A stretch of DNA of 64,000 bases. It comes from Methanimicrococcus blatticola. GTDB taxonomy: Archaea; Halobacteriota; Methanosarcinia; Methanosarcinales; Methanosarcinaceae. Below are positions 36,255 to 45,659 of this stretch, in pieces. A program made the position numbers and the translations under genes. The notes beneath the pieces were generated by a model. It ran no database searches and was not told the DNA's origin. It saw nothing but the letters and a program-made list of their open reading frames with translations. How positions within the stretch are numbered: the stretch's first letter is position 1; every line of letters begins with the position of its first letter. The DNA lies in assembly GCF_004363215.1 (NCBI RefSeq), contig NZ_SNYS01000008.1:174556-238555 (forward strand). Reading direction: 5' to 3'.

Positions 36255-38432
36255 ATGCAAATGAAACACTTATTAGTGGCATTACTTGTCCTTCTTGCTT
36301 TTACCGGCATGGCAGCAGCAGCTGACTCCGTTGAAATCAGAAGTACAATTGTTCACTATGACGAACTTAGCACCCAAATTACTCCTGCTGACTGGGCAGG
36401 TCTTTGGTATGATCTTGATGATGATACATCAACAGAAATTCTTTATCTTAACACTCCTACCAACAAAGGCGATACAGATATTGTCTATGAAACCATTCCG
36501 GTTTTCCAGAATTATGAATATGATGGATGGGCAAATACCTCAACCGGAAGTACTGAAAATTACGGCTACGCTGTGATTGGTTTCTTCGCTGAACCTTATG
36601 TTGCACTCGGTAAGAAAGATGTTACATCCTTCGACCTCTCTGGTGGCGACACTCCTGCTATCAAAGCAACCAAAATCGCAAAACTCGTTATTGATGATGA
36701 CGAAAAATATACATTAAAAACAGGCGCAACCCTTGAACTCGGAAGCGGCTACTCTATTATTGTTGACCAGATTGATGTTGACGGTAACAAAGCATACCTC
36801 AAACTCATGAAAGACGGCAAAGAACTTAACTCCAGCATCGTTAACACCAACGAAACAGGTCTTAACTCCTCTACATGGATGTTCGATTTAACCGTTCTCG
36901 GTGAAAAGAACATGCAGGTCATGAGAGTCCACGTCAAAGACGTTTTCCAGGGCACAGAAAGCAGCCTTGTTGAAATCGATGGTCTTTGGATGGTCGACTA
37001 TCAGAATGCAATCGAAGTTAAATCCGATGACAAATTCGGTAAATTTGAATGCATTACAGCAGACAACTACAAGTTGGAATTCGAAGCTGAAGAAATTACA
37101 TTAAGCGCAGACTCTGACATTGAACTCGGTAAGGGTATCTTTATCAAGACCGAAAAGAACTTTGACAAAACTGATGCTATGGGTCTCGACAAATTCTATG
37201 TCTACAAAGAATACACCGAAGCCGGAACATATGAAATCCGCAGCAGTGTCTTCAATTATTCCACTTCTACAGGTGGATCCATTGCTTTAAAGAATGGTAA
37301 CGTAGAGTCAGAACTCAACTACACAACGTTCGCTGCATTCTTCTATGACATGGACAACGGTGTTGACACTGAAGTTCTTGCCTTTGACGGTGATGGTTCT
37401 ATCATTGATGAAGGTGACCTTACTTACAACACAACACCCAAAGCTGTTTCATACGAATATGATTGGACATTCAATGACACCGTTAACGGCGGCATTGAAG
37501 ATGCACCTGAATTCTATTTCATTATGGGCTTCTTTGGTGAAAAATACGTTCCGTTCAACATTGTTGATGTGAATGGTCACAACACAGATTTGAAACCTGA
37601 AAAGATGGCAAAACTCATTATCGACGATGATGAAAAGTACACTTTGAAGACCGGCGCAACATTGGAACTCGGTGAAGGCTACACCATCATCGTTGACCAG
37701 ATTGATGTTGACGGTAACAAAGCATACCTCAAATTCCTCAAAGATGGTAAGGAAATCAACTCCAGCATTGTCAACACAAAAGACAACACAAGCAACTGGA
37801 TCCTCAGACAAAACATCACCAACGAAAAGAACGTTCAGGTCCTCAGAATTCACGTGAAAGACGTGTTCCAGGGTACACAGGACAGCCTTGTTGAAATCGA
37901 TGGTTTCTGGCTCATGGACTACCAGAACGCAAATGAACTCAAATCTGATGACAAATTCGGTATCCTCGAATACGATGGCTCCTCTGATGTCACTAATACT
38001 TATGACTACGAATACACTATCGGTAATACCGTCTATCTCCTTCCCTATGACACATCTGTGCTCGAATTCAGTTCCGGTACCAAGATTACATGGGCTTCCG
38101 ACATGGACAAACAGATTGCAAACAACATGTACTTGAAGACAGCTGACAGCACTTCCAACAAACTCGCATACTTCTACGTTAACGCAGAAGTCGGCGACGG
38201 CGGAAACGTCACAGACCCTGACCCGGTTCCCTCTGAAGGCGGAAACGAAACCGAACCCCCGGTGACACCCCCGACAGAAGGCGGAAACAACACAACCGAC
38301 CCGGAACCCCCGAAAGATGATGAACCCTCCTGGTTCAAGAAGAACATGTGGCTCATCATTGGCGTAATCGTGTTGATCATCATCATCGCTGGTGCAGCAT
38401 ACTACTTCATGGTCTACAAGAAACAGGCATAA
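36255..38432 (+). CDS. major S-layer protein, duplicated-domain Methanosarcina type
   Basis: 725 residues. The signal peptide is at 1-22 (LLVALLVLLAFTGMAAAAD). Two copies of the S-layer domain (DUF1608 family) start at VEIRSTIVHYDE and YEIRSSVFNYST. Each holds the paired phrase KYTLKTGATLELG...GYSIIVDQIDVDGNKAYL and RVHVKDVFQGT. A Pro/Glu/Gly/Asn-rich tether (about 655-692) follows, then a transmembrane anchor (NMWLIIGVIVLIIIIAG) and a short basic tail. GGAGG precedes the ATG. Codon use is more uniform than in the next two paralogs and the promoter is strong, so this is likely the abundant lattice protein. NxS/T sequons suggest N-glycosylation. Confidence 0.93.
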   Translation: MQMKHLLVALLVLLAFTGMAAAADSVEIRSTIVHYDELSTQITPADWAGLWYDLDDDTSTEILYLNTPTNKGDTDIVYETIPVFQNYEYDGWANTSTGSTENYGYAVIGFFAEPYVALGKKDVTSFDLSGGDTPAIKATKIAKLVIDDDEKYTLKTGATLELGSGYSIIVDQIDVDGNKAYLKLMKDGKELNSSIVNTNETGLNSSTWMFDLTVLGEKNMQVMRVHVKDVFQGTESSLVEIDGLWMVDYQNAIEVKSDDKFGKFECITADNYKLEFEAEEITLSADSDIELGKGIFIKTEKNFDKTDAMGLDKFYVYKEYTEAGTYEIRSSVFNYSTSTGGSIALKNGNVESELNYTTFAAFFYDMDNGVDTEVLAFDGDGSIIDEGDLTYNTTPKAVSYEYDWTFNDTVNGGIEDAPEFYFIMGFFGEKYVPFNIVDVNGHNTDLKPEKMAKLIIDDDEKYTLKTGATLELGEGYTIIVDQIDVDGNKAYLKFLKDGKEINSSIVNTKDNTSNWILRQNITNEKNVQVLRIHVKDVFQGTQDSLVEIDGFWLMDYQNANELKSDDKFGILEYDGSSDVTNTYDYEYTIGNTVYLLPYDTSVLEFSSGTKITWASDMDKQIANNMYLKTADSTSNKLAYFYVNAEVGDGGNVTDPDPVPSEGGNETEPPVTPPTEGGNNTTDPEPPKDDEPSWFKKNMWLIIGVIVLIIIIAGAAYYFMVYKKQA

Positions 38433-38741
38433 GCCTTTTCTAAAGATTAAACAAATAAAGTAAGGATTTCTCTGAAATCCTTTACTTTTCTATTTTTTTA
38501 AAAATTAAATTTTGAACAGCTTTTGCTGTCTGTTTATTCTTCTTGCTTATTCTCTTCTTTTGAGTTTATTTCGCCCGTCTCTTTTTTCTCACTCTATTTA
38601 TATTTACAGTGTCGACCGACTCTTATTTATAGAAATCTTCACATTCAACCATCGGGGTTGATTCGTGTATATTTTGGTTGTATCACGAATTATAATAATT
38701 GGTAAAAACGGCAATAATGTTCGTTTTTATGGGTGAGTTTA
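38433..38741 (+). other. intergenic region between S-layer genes 1 and 2
   Basis: Contains the terminator of S-layer gene 1 at 38458-38489, then T-rich DNA. A possible promoter for gene 2 is the TATA-like CTTATTTATAGAAATC at about 38620. A GTTTTTATGGGTGAG ribosome site stands before ATG 38742. No small gene is supported. Confidence 0.5.
38458..38489 (+). terminator. terminator of S-layer gene 1
   Basis: AAGTAAGGATTTC and GAAATCCTTTACTT form a long stem around TCT, followed by a T-run. Confidence 0.75.
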
Positions 38742-41039
38742 ATGAAAATGAGGTATTTGTTAGCAGCGGCGCTGATTCTTTTTTCAATGGTAGGCGTCTC
38801 TTTTGCAGCGGAATCCGTTGAGATTCGAAGTGAAATTTTATGGTACGGGTCTAGTGACTGGCTTCAAGATTGGGCAGCATTCTATTATGATTTAAAAAAT
38901 AATATTTGCACAGAACAAATCTATTTGTCTATCTATGAGATCAATAATTACGGCGGGTCCGATTACGATAATCCGTTAAGTCCCGGTCATATTAATATTC
39001 TTTACAGCACATCACCGGTAATTCAAAAATTTGAATACAATTGGACTGTTCTTGTCGAAGAACCTGATTGGAACTGGAATGGTGAAGATTGGGAAGAATC
39101 TATTATTTTAGTCCCTCGTCCAACCGGTTTTGCAGTTATCGGATTTTTCGGCGAGCCGTATGTCGCGTTAAATAATGAAACGATTCTTTACAACAACAAT
39201 ATGCTTGGTAGGGATATGCCTGCTTTTCCCAATGTGGGTGCAAATAAAATCGCGCCGCTTGTTGTGAATGATAATACAAAATATTCCTTGAAAGTCGGGG
39301 ACAGCATTGATTTAGGCAAAGGATATGCGCTTTATGTCGAGCAGATTGATGTTGGCGGAAATAAAACAAATTTAATTTTAAAACACGGCGACACACAATT
39401 AGGATCAGGCATTGTCACCGCTTCCGAGTCAGGCGGCGACTGGATTTTTGAAAAAGATCTTTTGAATATGCCGAATGTTCATGTTTTACGCGTTCATGTC
39501 AAAGATGTTTTCCACGGAAACGACGCGATTGTCGAAATTGACGGCCTTTGGCTGATTGATTATTTGAATGCTTTTGAAGTCAAATCCGATGTGAATTACG
39601 GCAAATGGAACGCAACGTCAATCAATTCGGAAGAATTAGTCTATATTGCCGAAGACATCGCGCTGAGTAGCAATGCGACTATCGCTTTAGGAAAAGACTG
39701 GAATTTGAAAGTGCAGGACGGTTTTAATCCAATGTTGGAACTGAGATTCATGGAACCAAATAACAGGTTCTATCTTTTCAAAGAATATACAGAACCCGGA
39801 ACATATGAAATCAGAAGTTCCGTTTCTGACTGTCAATATACTTACAATAACTTTGCCGCTTTTTATTATGATTTAGACAAAAACCTGGCAACAGAAGTTT
39901 TGAATGCATATGCAGGTTACGACGGGCAATTCGAAAAAGAGGATCCGGATTCTTTCAGTTATACAACAACGTATGTTCATGCCGATTACAAATATTTGCC
40001 GAACGACGGATTTGATGAAGATGATATCCTGATTAATTCCTGGGATTCCGGTTACGACATCATGGGCTATTTCGGCGAACTCTATGTTCCGCTGAATGTT
40101 GTTGACGGTGATGGCTTCTATGTTTATGAAAGCACAAAACTCGATAAATTCGCGCCGCTGGTTATGGATGACGATTCCAAATATACATTAAAAACAGGCG
40201 ATTGGATTGAACTGGGCAACAACTATACGCTTCATGTTCGTCAAATTGATATCAAAGGCAATAAAGCCCATCTTGAACTTCAAAAGGACGGCGTTTTTGT
40301 TAATTCAAGTATCGTAACCACAAAATCCGGAGACGGCTCAAGCAATTGGATCTATAAAGATATCCTTTTGAATGTCAAAGACGTGCAGCATTTAAGAGTC
40401 CACGTCAAAGACGTTTTCCAAGGTCAGGATGAACTTGTTGAAATCGACGGCATTTGGTTAATGGATTACAACAATGTCACCGATTTGAAATCCGGTGACG
40501 AAGTCGGTCTTTTAAAATACGAAGGATTATCCTCAATCGATTCTGTTGATGGGTATGGAAATCTGCAACGATATTCTTCCCCGAATGCTCTTTACAAGGT
40601 CGATGCGGAAAGCGTTCTTGTCTTTACGCTGAAAAATAATCTGACGTTAACCGATGAAATGGATTTGGTCATCGCAAACAATATGTCTTTAAAAGCATAC
40701 AAAAGTGATTATTTCCCTCTTCCCAATATTGCCAGAGGGGTTGCCTATGGTTTTTACGGTGAATACAACTATTATTTCTATGTCACTGAAGAAATCGGAA
40801 ACTTATCTTCCGGCAACGATGGTGATGGTGACAGCGGAAACGGCGATGGCAATAAAGGATCCGGCGACAGTTCAAACAAAAGTTCTGAAACCACCAATCC
40901 GGAAAATGAAACCAAACCGGGTAAATTGGCCGGCGGAATCGGGGCAATCGTATTAGGTCTGTTCCTTTTAATCGCGCTCATCCTGATCGCTTACCTTTAC
41001 AGACGGTATAAAACCAGAATGGGACAGAGTCAAAAATAA
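38742..41039 (+). CDS. S-layer protein paralog 2
   Basis: 765 residues. The signal peptide ends at VSFAAES. Two S-layer domains begin at VEIRSEILWYGS and YEIRSSVSDCQY, with the paired KYSLKVGDSIDLG and KYTLKTGDWIELG motifs. A Gly/Asp/Asn/Ser-rich tether (SGNDGDGDSGNGDG) leads to one transmembrane helix and the tail YRRYKTRMGQSQK. ATG 38742 follows GGGTGAG. It differs from paralog 1 in tether composition and lacks the palindrome promoter, so it is probably a minor or conditional lattice protein. Cys appears twice in the mature part (NICTEQ, SDCQY). Confidence 0.9.
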   Translation: MKMRYLLAAALILFSMVGVSFAAESVEIRSEILWYGSSDWLQDWAAFYYDLKNNICTEQIYLSIYEINNYGGSDYDNPLSPGHINILYSTSPVIQKFEYNWTVLVEEPDWNWNGEDWEESIILVPRPTGFAVIGFFGEPYVALNNETILYNNNMLGRDMPAFPNVGANKIAPLVVNDNTKYSLKVGDSIDLGKGYALYVEQIDVGGNKTNLILKHGDTQLGSGIVTASESGGDWIFEKDLLNMPNVHVLRVHVKDVFHGNDAIVEIDGLWLIDYLNAFEVKSDVNYGKWNATSINSEELVYIAEDIALSSNATIALGKDWNLKVQDGFNPMLELRFMEPNNRFYLFKEYTEPGTYEIRSSVSDCQYTYNNFAAFYYDLDKNLATEVLNAYAGYDGQFEKEDPDSFSYTTTYVHADYKYLPNDGFDEDDILINSWDSGYDIMGYFGELYVPLNVVDGDGFYVYESTKLDKFAPLVMDDDSKYTLKTGDWIELGNNYTLHVRQIDIKGNKAHLELQKDGVFVNSSIVTTKSGDGSSNWIYKDILLNVKDVQHLRVHVKDVFQGQDELVEIDGIWLMDYNNVTDLKSGDEVGLLKYEGLSSIDSVDGYGNLQRYSSPNALYKVDAESVLVFTLKNNLTLTDEMDLVIANNMSLKAYKSDYFPLPNIARGVAYGFYGEYNYYFYVTEEIGNLSSGNDGDGDSGNGDGNKGSGDSSNKSSETTNPENETKPGKLAGGIGAIVLGLFLLIALILIAYLYRRYKTRMGQSQK

Positions 41040-41510
41040 AATTGCTGCAATTTGCCGCAATTGTTTCAAATGAAGAATGAAGATTTCACGTGAAATCTTT
41101 CATTTTTTTTCTTTTTCTCAAATTGGTTTTTTATTCTCAGATGGTTCTTTTTCTCAGATTGGTTCTTTTTCTCAGATTGGTTCTTTTATTCTGTTTTCCT
41201 GAGGTCGGGTCTGTTTTTATTTCAAAGACATCTTGGGATTATTTATTATGTATTATATTTCTGAAAAATATTACGTTCTATATATATTTTTATTATACTA
41301 CGATACTTTTATATCATTTTCGTCTTTTTATTGGATCTATGGTTTAAAGTGGTTTTGAATCTCTATTATGCATTATTGTATCCATGTGGTTCATTTTGCA
41401 TAATTTTATATCTTGTAATATGTTGGGCCGATTTATTCAAAACGGCGGCAGTATTTTTGGGTTGAGCTGCCGAACAAAAACGATCTTAAATCGATGCTTA
41501 CGGAGTTAAA
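41040..41510 (+). other. intergenic region between S-layer genes 2 and 3
   Basis: It holds the terminator of gene 2 (41079-41110) and an 18-base tandem repeat array at about 41115-41190 based on CTCAGATTGGTTCTTTTT. TATA-like stretches TATATATTTTTATTATAC (about 41280) and TTTTATATCTTG (about 41404) follow, which could be gene 3 promoters. No gene is supported. Confidence 0.6.
41079..41110 (+). terminator. terminator of S-layer gene 2
   Basis: Perfect palindrome AAGATTTCACGTGAAATCTT followed by eight T. Confidence 0.8.
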
Positions 41511-44048
41511 ATGAAAATAAAAAACATGTTGGTTACCTTACTTATTTTATCTGCATTGCTTGTTCTGGTTTCATTTGTCGGAACCGCATATGCGGCAGAA
41601 TCAGTTAAAGCGGAATCCGTTGAAGTCCGCAGTGAAGTTTTAGCATATTATCCTGAGTTTGGAGTTTACGTTTATCCCAACAACTGGGCTGCATTATACT
41701 ACGATGTCAAAAACACTGTTCACACTGAGGAACTTTATCTCACGGATTCTGAAGTCGGATGGGACGGCAGTGCTTCTTTTGATGAAGTAAAACCGCTGGC
41801 TCCCGGGCATGTCGGAATTGTCTATGTCACCGAGCCCGCTTTTCAGAAATTTGAATATGATTGGTCGATTTTGATCAAAGAAGAAAATCCTGATATGCCG
41901 CCCATGCCGCAGATGATGATTCAAGAAGTTCCCGGTCCGGCAGGATTTGCTGTTCTCGGTTTCTTCGGCGAGCCGTATGTTGCCCTCAGTGATGATCAAA
42001 TTACCGGGTATCTCTCAAACGGTTATTCCTTCTTTGTTGAAGGATACGATGATTACAAAGCAAACAAAATCGCGCCGCTCGTCGTTAATGATGATGCGAA
42101 ATATACTCTTAAAACCGATGACTCTCTTGAACTCGGAAACGGATATTCGCTTTTCATCGAACAAATTGATATCAAAGGAAACAAAGTCCATTTGATTCTC
42201 ATGAAAGACGGTCAGAAGCTGGAAACAAGTATTGTTAACGCAGAAGCTTCAAAAGATTGGATTCTCAAAACAACCGTCTTAGGCGACAAAGACAGACAAG
42301 TTTTACGCGTTCATGTCGAAAGCGTTTTCCAAGGGTCCAAAGATGCTTTGGTTACAATCGACGGACTTTGGCTTGTCGATTATTTAAACGCCATCGAAGT
42401 TAAATCAGACGTTGATTACGGAAAATGGAAAGCGACTCATATCTCGTCAGAATCCCTTGTCTATATTGCAGAAGATGTCGCCTTAAGCAGCAATTCTGTT
42501 ATTCCCTTGGGCAAAGATTGGAACATCCGCGTCCAAGACGGTTTTGAAGTTCCGAATGAAATTTCTCGGGGTGCCGAACCAAAGCTCAACAACAGATTCT
42601 ATCTCTTCAAAGAATATACCGAGCCCGGAAAATATGATATCAGAAGTTCGATTTCAGACTCTGCCAATATTTTACAACATGTCGAGCCTCCAAGAGATCC
42701 TGATTTCGTAATAATCCCCAATCCTTACGTTCCGGGTCCTTCCCGAATCAATGGTCTCATCACTCCCGCCTTTGCTGATGTTATTGCTCGTGATTCTGCC
42801 TCACAGAATTTGCCCTTGCCGGATGGGGTTTATACATCCTATAATTTCGCAGCTTTCTATTATGATATTGATGCGGATTTGTCAACAGAATTGTTAATTG
42901 CCGTTCCTCAGTCTAATTATGGCGGCAGCCAATCCTTTTTAAAAGAAAGTCCGTCATTTATGTATCTGACAACCACTGCGCACACGGATTATGACTACGT
43001 TCCGGAGGCAGGAATGGATGAGGATGATAATTTAATTAATTCCTGGGATTCCGGCTACGACATCATGGGTTATTTCGGTGAAAAATACGTTCCGTTGAAT
43101 GTTGTTGATGCAGACGGTTTCCATATTCATGACCGCTCAAAGCTTGAAAAATTCTCGCCTTTGGTAACAGATGACGACACGAAATACACTCTTAAAACGG
43201 GTGATTCGCTTGAACTCGGAAACGGCTATTCTCTTTCCGTCACTCAAATTGATCTTAAAGGAAATAAGGCAGACCTTGCGCTTTACAAAGATAACGCTCT
43301 TGTCACGTCTTCTATTGTCGCAACATCTTCAAGCGGCGGTTCAGGCAACTGGATTTATAAAGACACAGTTCTGAATGTCAAAGATGTTCAGCTGATGAGA
43401 GTTCATGTCAAAGACGTGTTCAACGGCGGAAAAACAAATCTTGTTGAAATTGATGCCGTTTGGCTGACTGACTTCAAAAATGTAACCGAATTAAATGCAG
43501 ACGATGAAATCGGTTTGCTGAAATATGCCGGTTTAGTTCCCCTCAGTCACGCCGTTCCGTCCCGCATGAGGCTCTCTGAGTTACGACTGTCAGAACCCGA
43601 AAGTCTTCTTGTTTTCTATTTGAAAAATAATTTGACAATGACTGACGAAATGGATGTCGTAATTGCAAACAGTATGTCTTTGAAAGCATATGAATTTGAG
43701 TCTGCACCCGATCTGTTTTCTATTCCTCCGATTGGTCCGCGTGTGATGTACGGAGACACAAACAGTTTCAAATATTATTTCTATGTCACAAAGGAAATCG
43801 GAAACTTCTCTTCCGGAAACGACGACGGTGATGGCAGCGACAACGGTGGCGGCAACGACAGCAATGAATCAGGCGACGGCTCAAACAAAGGGTCTGAAAC
43901 GGACTCTCCGGAAAATGAAGTCAACCCGTACAATTTGATTGACGGAGTCGGTGCCGGAGCAATCGCATTTTGGCTGTTCCTTCTGGTTGTGCTCGTTTTG
44001 GCAATTTACCTTTACAGACGGTATAAAGTCAGCCAAGCCCAAAAATAA
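41511..44048 (+). CDS. S-layer protein paralog 3, with extra loop
   Basis: 845 residues. The signal peptide ends near GTAYAAES. Two S-layer domains begin at VEVRSEVLAYYP and YDIRSSISDSAN. A third-party segment of about 60 residues (roughly 385-443, with PPRDPDFVIIPNPYVPGPSR and ITPAFADVIARDSASQNLP) is inserted at the start of the second domain and is absent from paralogs 1 and 2. It ends with a Gly/Asn/Asp tether, one transmembrane helix and YRRYKVSQAQK. GGAG precedes the ATG. It is closest to paralog 2 in tail and spacing; both probably arose by local duplication. Confidence 0.9.
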   Translation: MKIKNMLVTLLILSALLVLVSFVGTAYAAESVKAESVEVRSEVLAYYPEFGVYVYPNNWAALYYDVKNTVHTEELYLTDSEVGWDGSASFDEVKPLAPGHVGIVYVTEPAFQKFEYDWSILIKEENPDMPPMPQMMIQEVPGPAGFAVLGFFGEPYVALSDDQITGYLSNGYSFFVEGYDDYKANKIAPLVVNDDAKYTLKTDDSLELGNGYSLFIEQIDIKGNKVHLILMKDGQKLETSIVNAEASKDWILKTTVLGDKDRQVLRVHVESVFQGSKDALVTIDGLWLVDYLNAIEVKSDVDYGKWKATHISSESLVYIAEDVALSSNSVIPLGKDWNIRVQDGFEVPNEISRGAEPKLNNRFYLFKEYTEPGKYDIRSSISDSANILQHVEPPRDPDFVIIPNPYVPGPSRINGLITPAFADVIARDSASQNLPLPDGVYTSYNFAAFYYDIDADLSTELLIAVPQSNYGGSQSFLKESPSFMYLTTTAHTDYDYVPEAGMDEDDNLINSWDSGYDIMGYFGEKYVPLNVVDADGFHIHDRSKLEKFSPLVTDDDTKYTLKTGDSLELGNGYSLSVTQIDLKGNKADLALYKDNALVTSSIVATSSSGGSGNWIYKDTVLNVKDVQLMRVHVKDVFNGGKTNLVEIDAVWLTDFKNVTELNADDEIGLLKYAGLVPLSHAVPSRMRLSELRLSEPESLLVFYLKNNLTMTDEMDVVIANSMSLKAYEFESAPDLFSIPPIGPRVMYGDTNSFKYYFYVTKEIGNFSSGNDDGDGSDNGGGNDSNESGDGSNKGSETDSPENEVNPYNLIDGVGAGAIAFWLFLLVVLVLAIYLYRRYKVSQAQK

Positions 44049-44069
44049 AATTGATATAAGTGTTTCAAA

Positions 44070-44099
44070 GAAGGTTTCATATGAAATCTTCTTTTTTTC
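44070..44099 (+). terminator. terminator of S-layer gene 3
   Basis: GAAGGTTTCA-TATGAAATCTTC stem with a T-run; same design as the terminators of S-layer genes 1 and 2. Confidence 0.8.
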
Positions 44100-44172
44100 T
44101 TCCTTTTAATTTTTGTATTTTTTCATTTTTGTATTTCTTTTCCTCAATTTTTTAAATGTTTCCCGCTTTTAT

Positions 44173-44260
44173 CTTGTCGTCAATTATCGACGAGTTAAAC
44201 GTTATATCATGTAACAGATTGCGTTTTTCCAAAATTGTGACCGCAAAACTTAATTAAGGG
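44173..44260 (+). promoter_or_regulatory. second promoter with operator-like sequence, lipoprotein locus
   Basis: CTTGTCGTCAATTATCGAC (44173-44191) and CCGCAAAACTTAATTAAGGG (44241-44260) repeat the S-layer promoter design with exactly the same 68-base start-to-start distance. Only one base of the 19-base upstream box differs. Confidence 0.75.
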
Positions 44261-44284
44261 AATTCCGTGATTTGCATCTATACC

Positions 44285-44360
44285 AAGTACGGTATGGTGG
44301 TTAATTCAATTTTTCAAATCAGTCTTGATTTCTCATGATTCTTTGAAAAATTCCGTACTT
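44285..44360 (+). promoter_or_regulatory. possible structured leader of the 80-residue secreted protein gene
   Basis: AAGTACGG (44285-44292) and CCGTACTT (44353-44360) are inverted copies; a competing small hairpin ATACC/GGTAT overlaps the first arm. This arrangement could switch between two folds, but that is inference. Confidence 0.35.
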
Positions 44361-44389
44361 GTCAGGATTCAGGGACAGGGGGGATTTGA

Positions 44390-44632
44390 TTGAGCAAAAA
44401 AAGTTTACTCATTGCAGTCGTTTTGATTTTTCTGCTTACTGCAACCGCAATGGCGATTGAAAATAAAAGCGCAAGTGAAAATTTCACAAGTCAAGAGTAT
44501 TTGAACGCAAAATCAGTCGAATCAACATCCGATATTGATAATGTTGAAGAAGGATATCTTCTGCAAACCGGCACCAATCGGTGGACCGGTATGTTTTCAG
44601 CATTACAGCCTTATTCGGGGAATGAAACATAA
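44390..44632 (+). CDS. small secreted protein, TTG start
   Basis: An 80-residue protein with a clear signal peptide (KKSLLIAVVLIFLLTATAMA) and a short polar mature part with a sequon (NKSASENFTS), ending in YSGNET. I do not recognise the family. The start is TTG 44390, seven bases after a strong GGGGGGAT site; no ATG is available. It is the first gene behind the second palindrome promoter, 36 bases upstream of the first lipoprotein gene, so it probably belongs to the same cell-surface transcript. Confidence 0.6.
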   Translation: MSKKSLLIAVVLIFLLTATAMAIENKSASENFTSQEYLNAKSVESTSDIDNVEEGYLLQTGTNRWTGMFSALQPYSGNET

Positions 44633-44668
44633 TTGTTATGGTTTAAACAAAACAAACAAAGTGATACT

Positions 44669-45256
44669 ATGAAAAAAAGCATTTTAATCGTTTTATTGAT
44701 TGCGCTTCTCGCAGTCGCAGTCGGCGTTTCCGGCTGTTTGGGCGGCGATGACGCAAATAACACGACAAACAATTCGACGAACAACTCTACAAACAATACA
44801 ACAAACGCAACACCGAATGCGACATTCAATAACAGTTCAGTCATTATTGAATCTTTGCCGTCCGGCTACGAGCTTTTGGCTGTGAAAGAAGTTACTGCAG
44901 ACAAAGAAAACATTGACGGCGTGACAGACGCACTGAACGGATTCTCCGCTTCTTATGCAGCAGGTTCATCCAATGTCTATCTCTCCGCTTTCCAAACTGA
45001 GAACAACAGCTCTGCACAAGCCTATGTTCAGTCCATGATTGACGCGCACAACGCCAAATATCCGAACTCCGGCAACGTCACAACCGTTACAGTTCATGAT
45101 CATAATGCAACTTTGATCACAACAAATGTTACATCCGGCGGATCCACCGTTGAAAGATACACACTTGCCTGGGCAAGCGGTGACAAACTCGTTGTTGTGA
45201 ACGGTCCGGCCACATATGACCAGATCAAAGCAATTGCTGAAGCATCCGATCTTTAA
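44669..45256 (+). CDS. surface lipoprotein, Asn/Thr-rich family, member 1
   Basis: A 195-residue exported lipoprotein. The signal and lipobox end at GVSGC (Cys23). A run of NNST/NNTT repeats (about residues 29-47) follows with many overlapping N-glycosylation sequons, then a conserved domain of about 140 residues containing LPSGYELLAVKEVTADKENI and YTLAWASGDKLVVVNG. Members 2-5 follow. I know no function for the domain; extracellular anchoring near the S-layer is inferred. A GTGAT site precedes ATG 44669. Confidence 0.8.
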   Translation: MKKSILIVLLIALLAVAVGVSGCLGGDDANNTTNNSTNNSTNNTTNATPNATFNNSSVIIESLPSGYELLAVKEVTADKENIDGVTDALNGFSASYAAGSSNVYLSAFQTENNSSAQAYVQSMIDAHNAKYPNSGNVTTVTVHDHNATLITTNVTSGGSTVERYTLAWASGDKLVVVNGPATYDQIKAIAEASDL

Positions 45257-45280
45257 TTCTGTTTAATTTAAAATTTTGAT

Positions 45281-45310
45281 GAGGGATTTTTTCCCTCTCT
45301 TAATCTTTTT
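45281..45310 (+). terminator. terminator after lipoprotein member 1
   Basis: GAGGGA and TCCCTC around a T loop, followed by a T-rich tail. Confidence 0.55.
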
Positions 45311-45337
45311 TATGTCTCGTTTTTCATGTTGATTTTT

Positions 45338-45571
45338 ATGGCAAAACATTGGTATCCCGTTTTCTCTTCCGAAAAATGCAAACAATGCAAAACTTGTCTT
45401 TCTGCTTGTCCTTTTGAAATCCTTAAATTCAATGATTCTGCCGATTCAATACCCTCTCTCTCAGATTCCGATTTATGCCCGGTCAACTGTTTTAAATGCG
45501 CTCAAGCGTGTCCGAACAATGCCGTCGGCGTTATCCGGCCGGCAAAACCGTGCGATTGCTGCTCTTTCTAA
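45338..45571 (+). CDS. 4Fe-4S ferredoxin-type protein
   Basis: A 77-residue protein with CKQCKTCLSACPFEI (CxxCxxCxxxCP) and CPVNCFKCAQACPNNAV, which supply ligands for two [4Fe-4S] clusters, and an extra C-terminal CDCC. This is a small electron carrier of the bacterial ferredoxin type; its partners are unknown. The extra cysteines before the end are unusual and might hold another metal. ATG 45338 gives MAKHWYPVF. It interrupts the lipoprotein family but has no obvious functional tie to it. Confidence 0.85.
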   Translation: MAKHWYPVFSSEKCKQCKTCLSACPFEILKFNDSADSIPSLSDSDLCPVNCFKCAQACPNNAVGVIRPAKPCDCCSF

Positions 45572-45659
45572 ATTTTTGAGTTAAGCATTCGGTTAATATA
45601 CCATCATAACAATTTTTATTTGTTGTCTTTACATTCTTTACTTTTTAGAAGGGTTCTGT

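Noticed and set aside
41115..41190. Pyrimidine-rich 18-bp repeats as a regulatory array
   Set aside because: They follow a terminator's T-run and look like slippage in T-rich DNA; nothing ties them to the next promoter.
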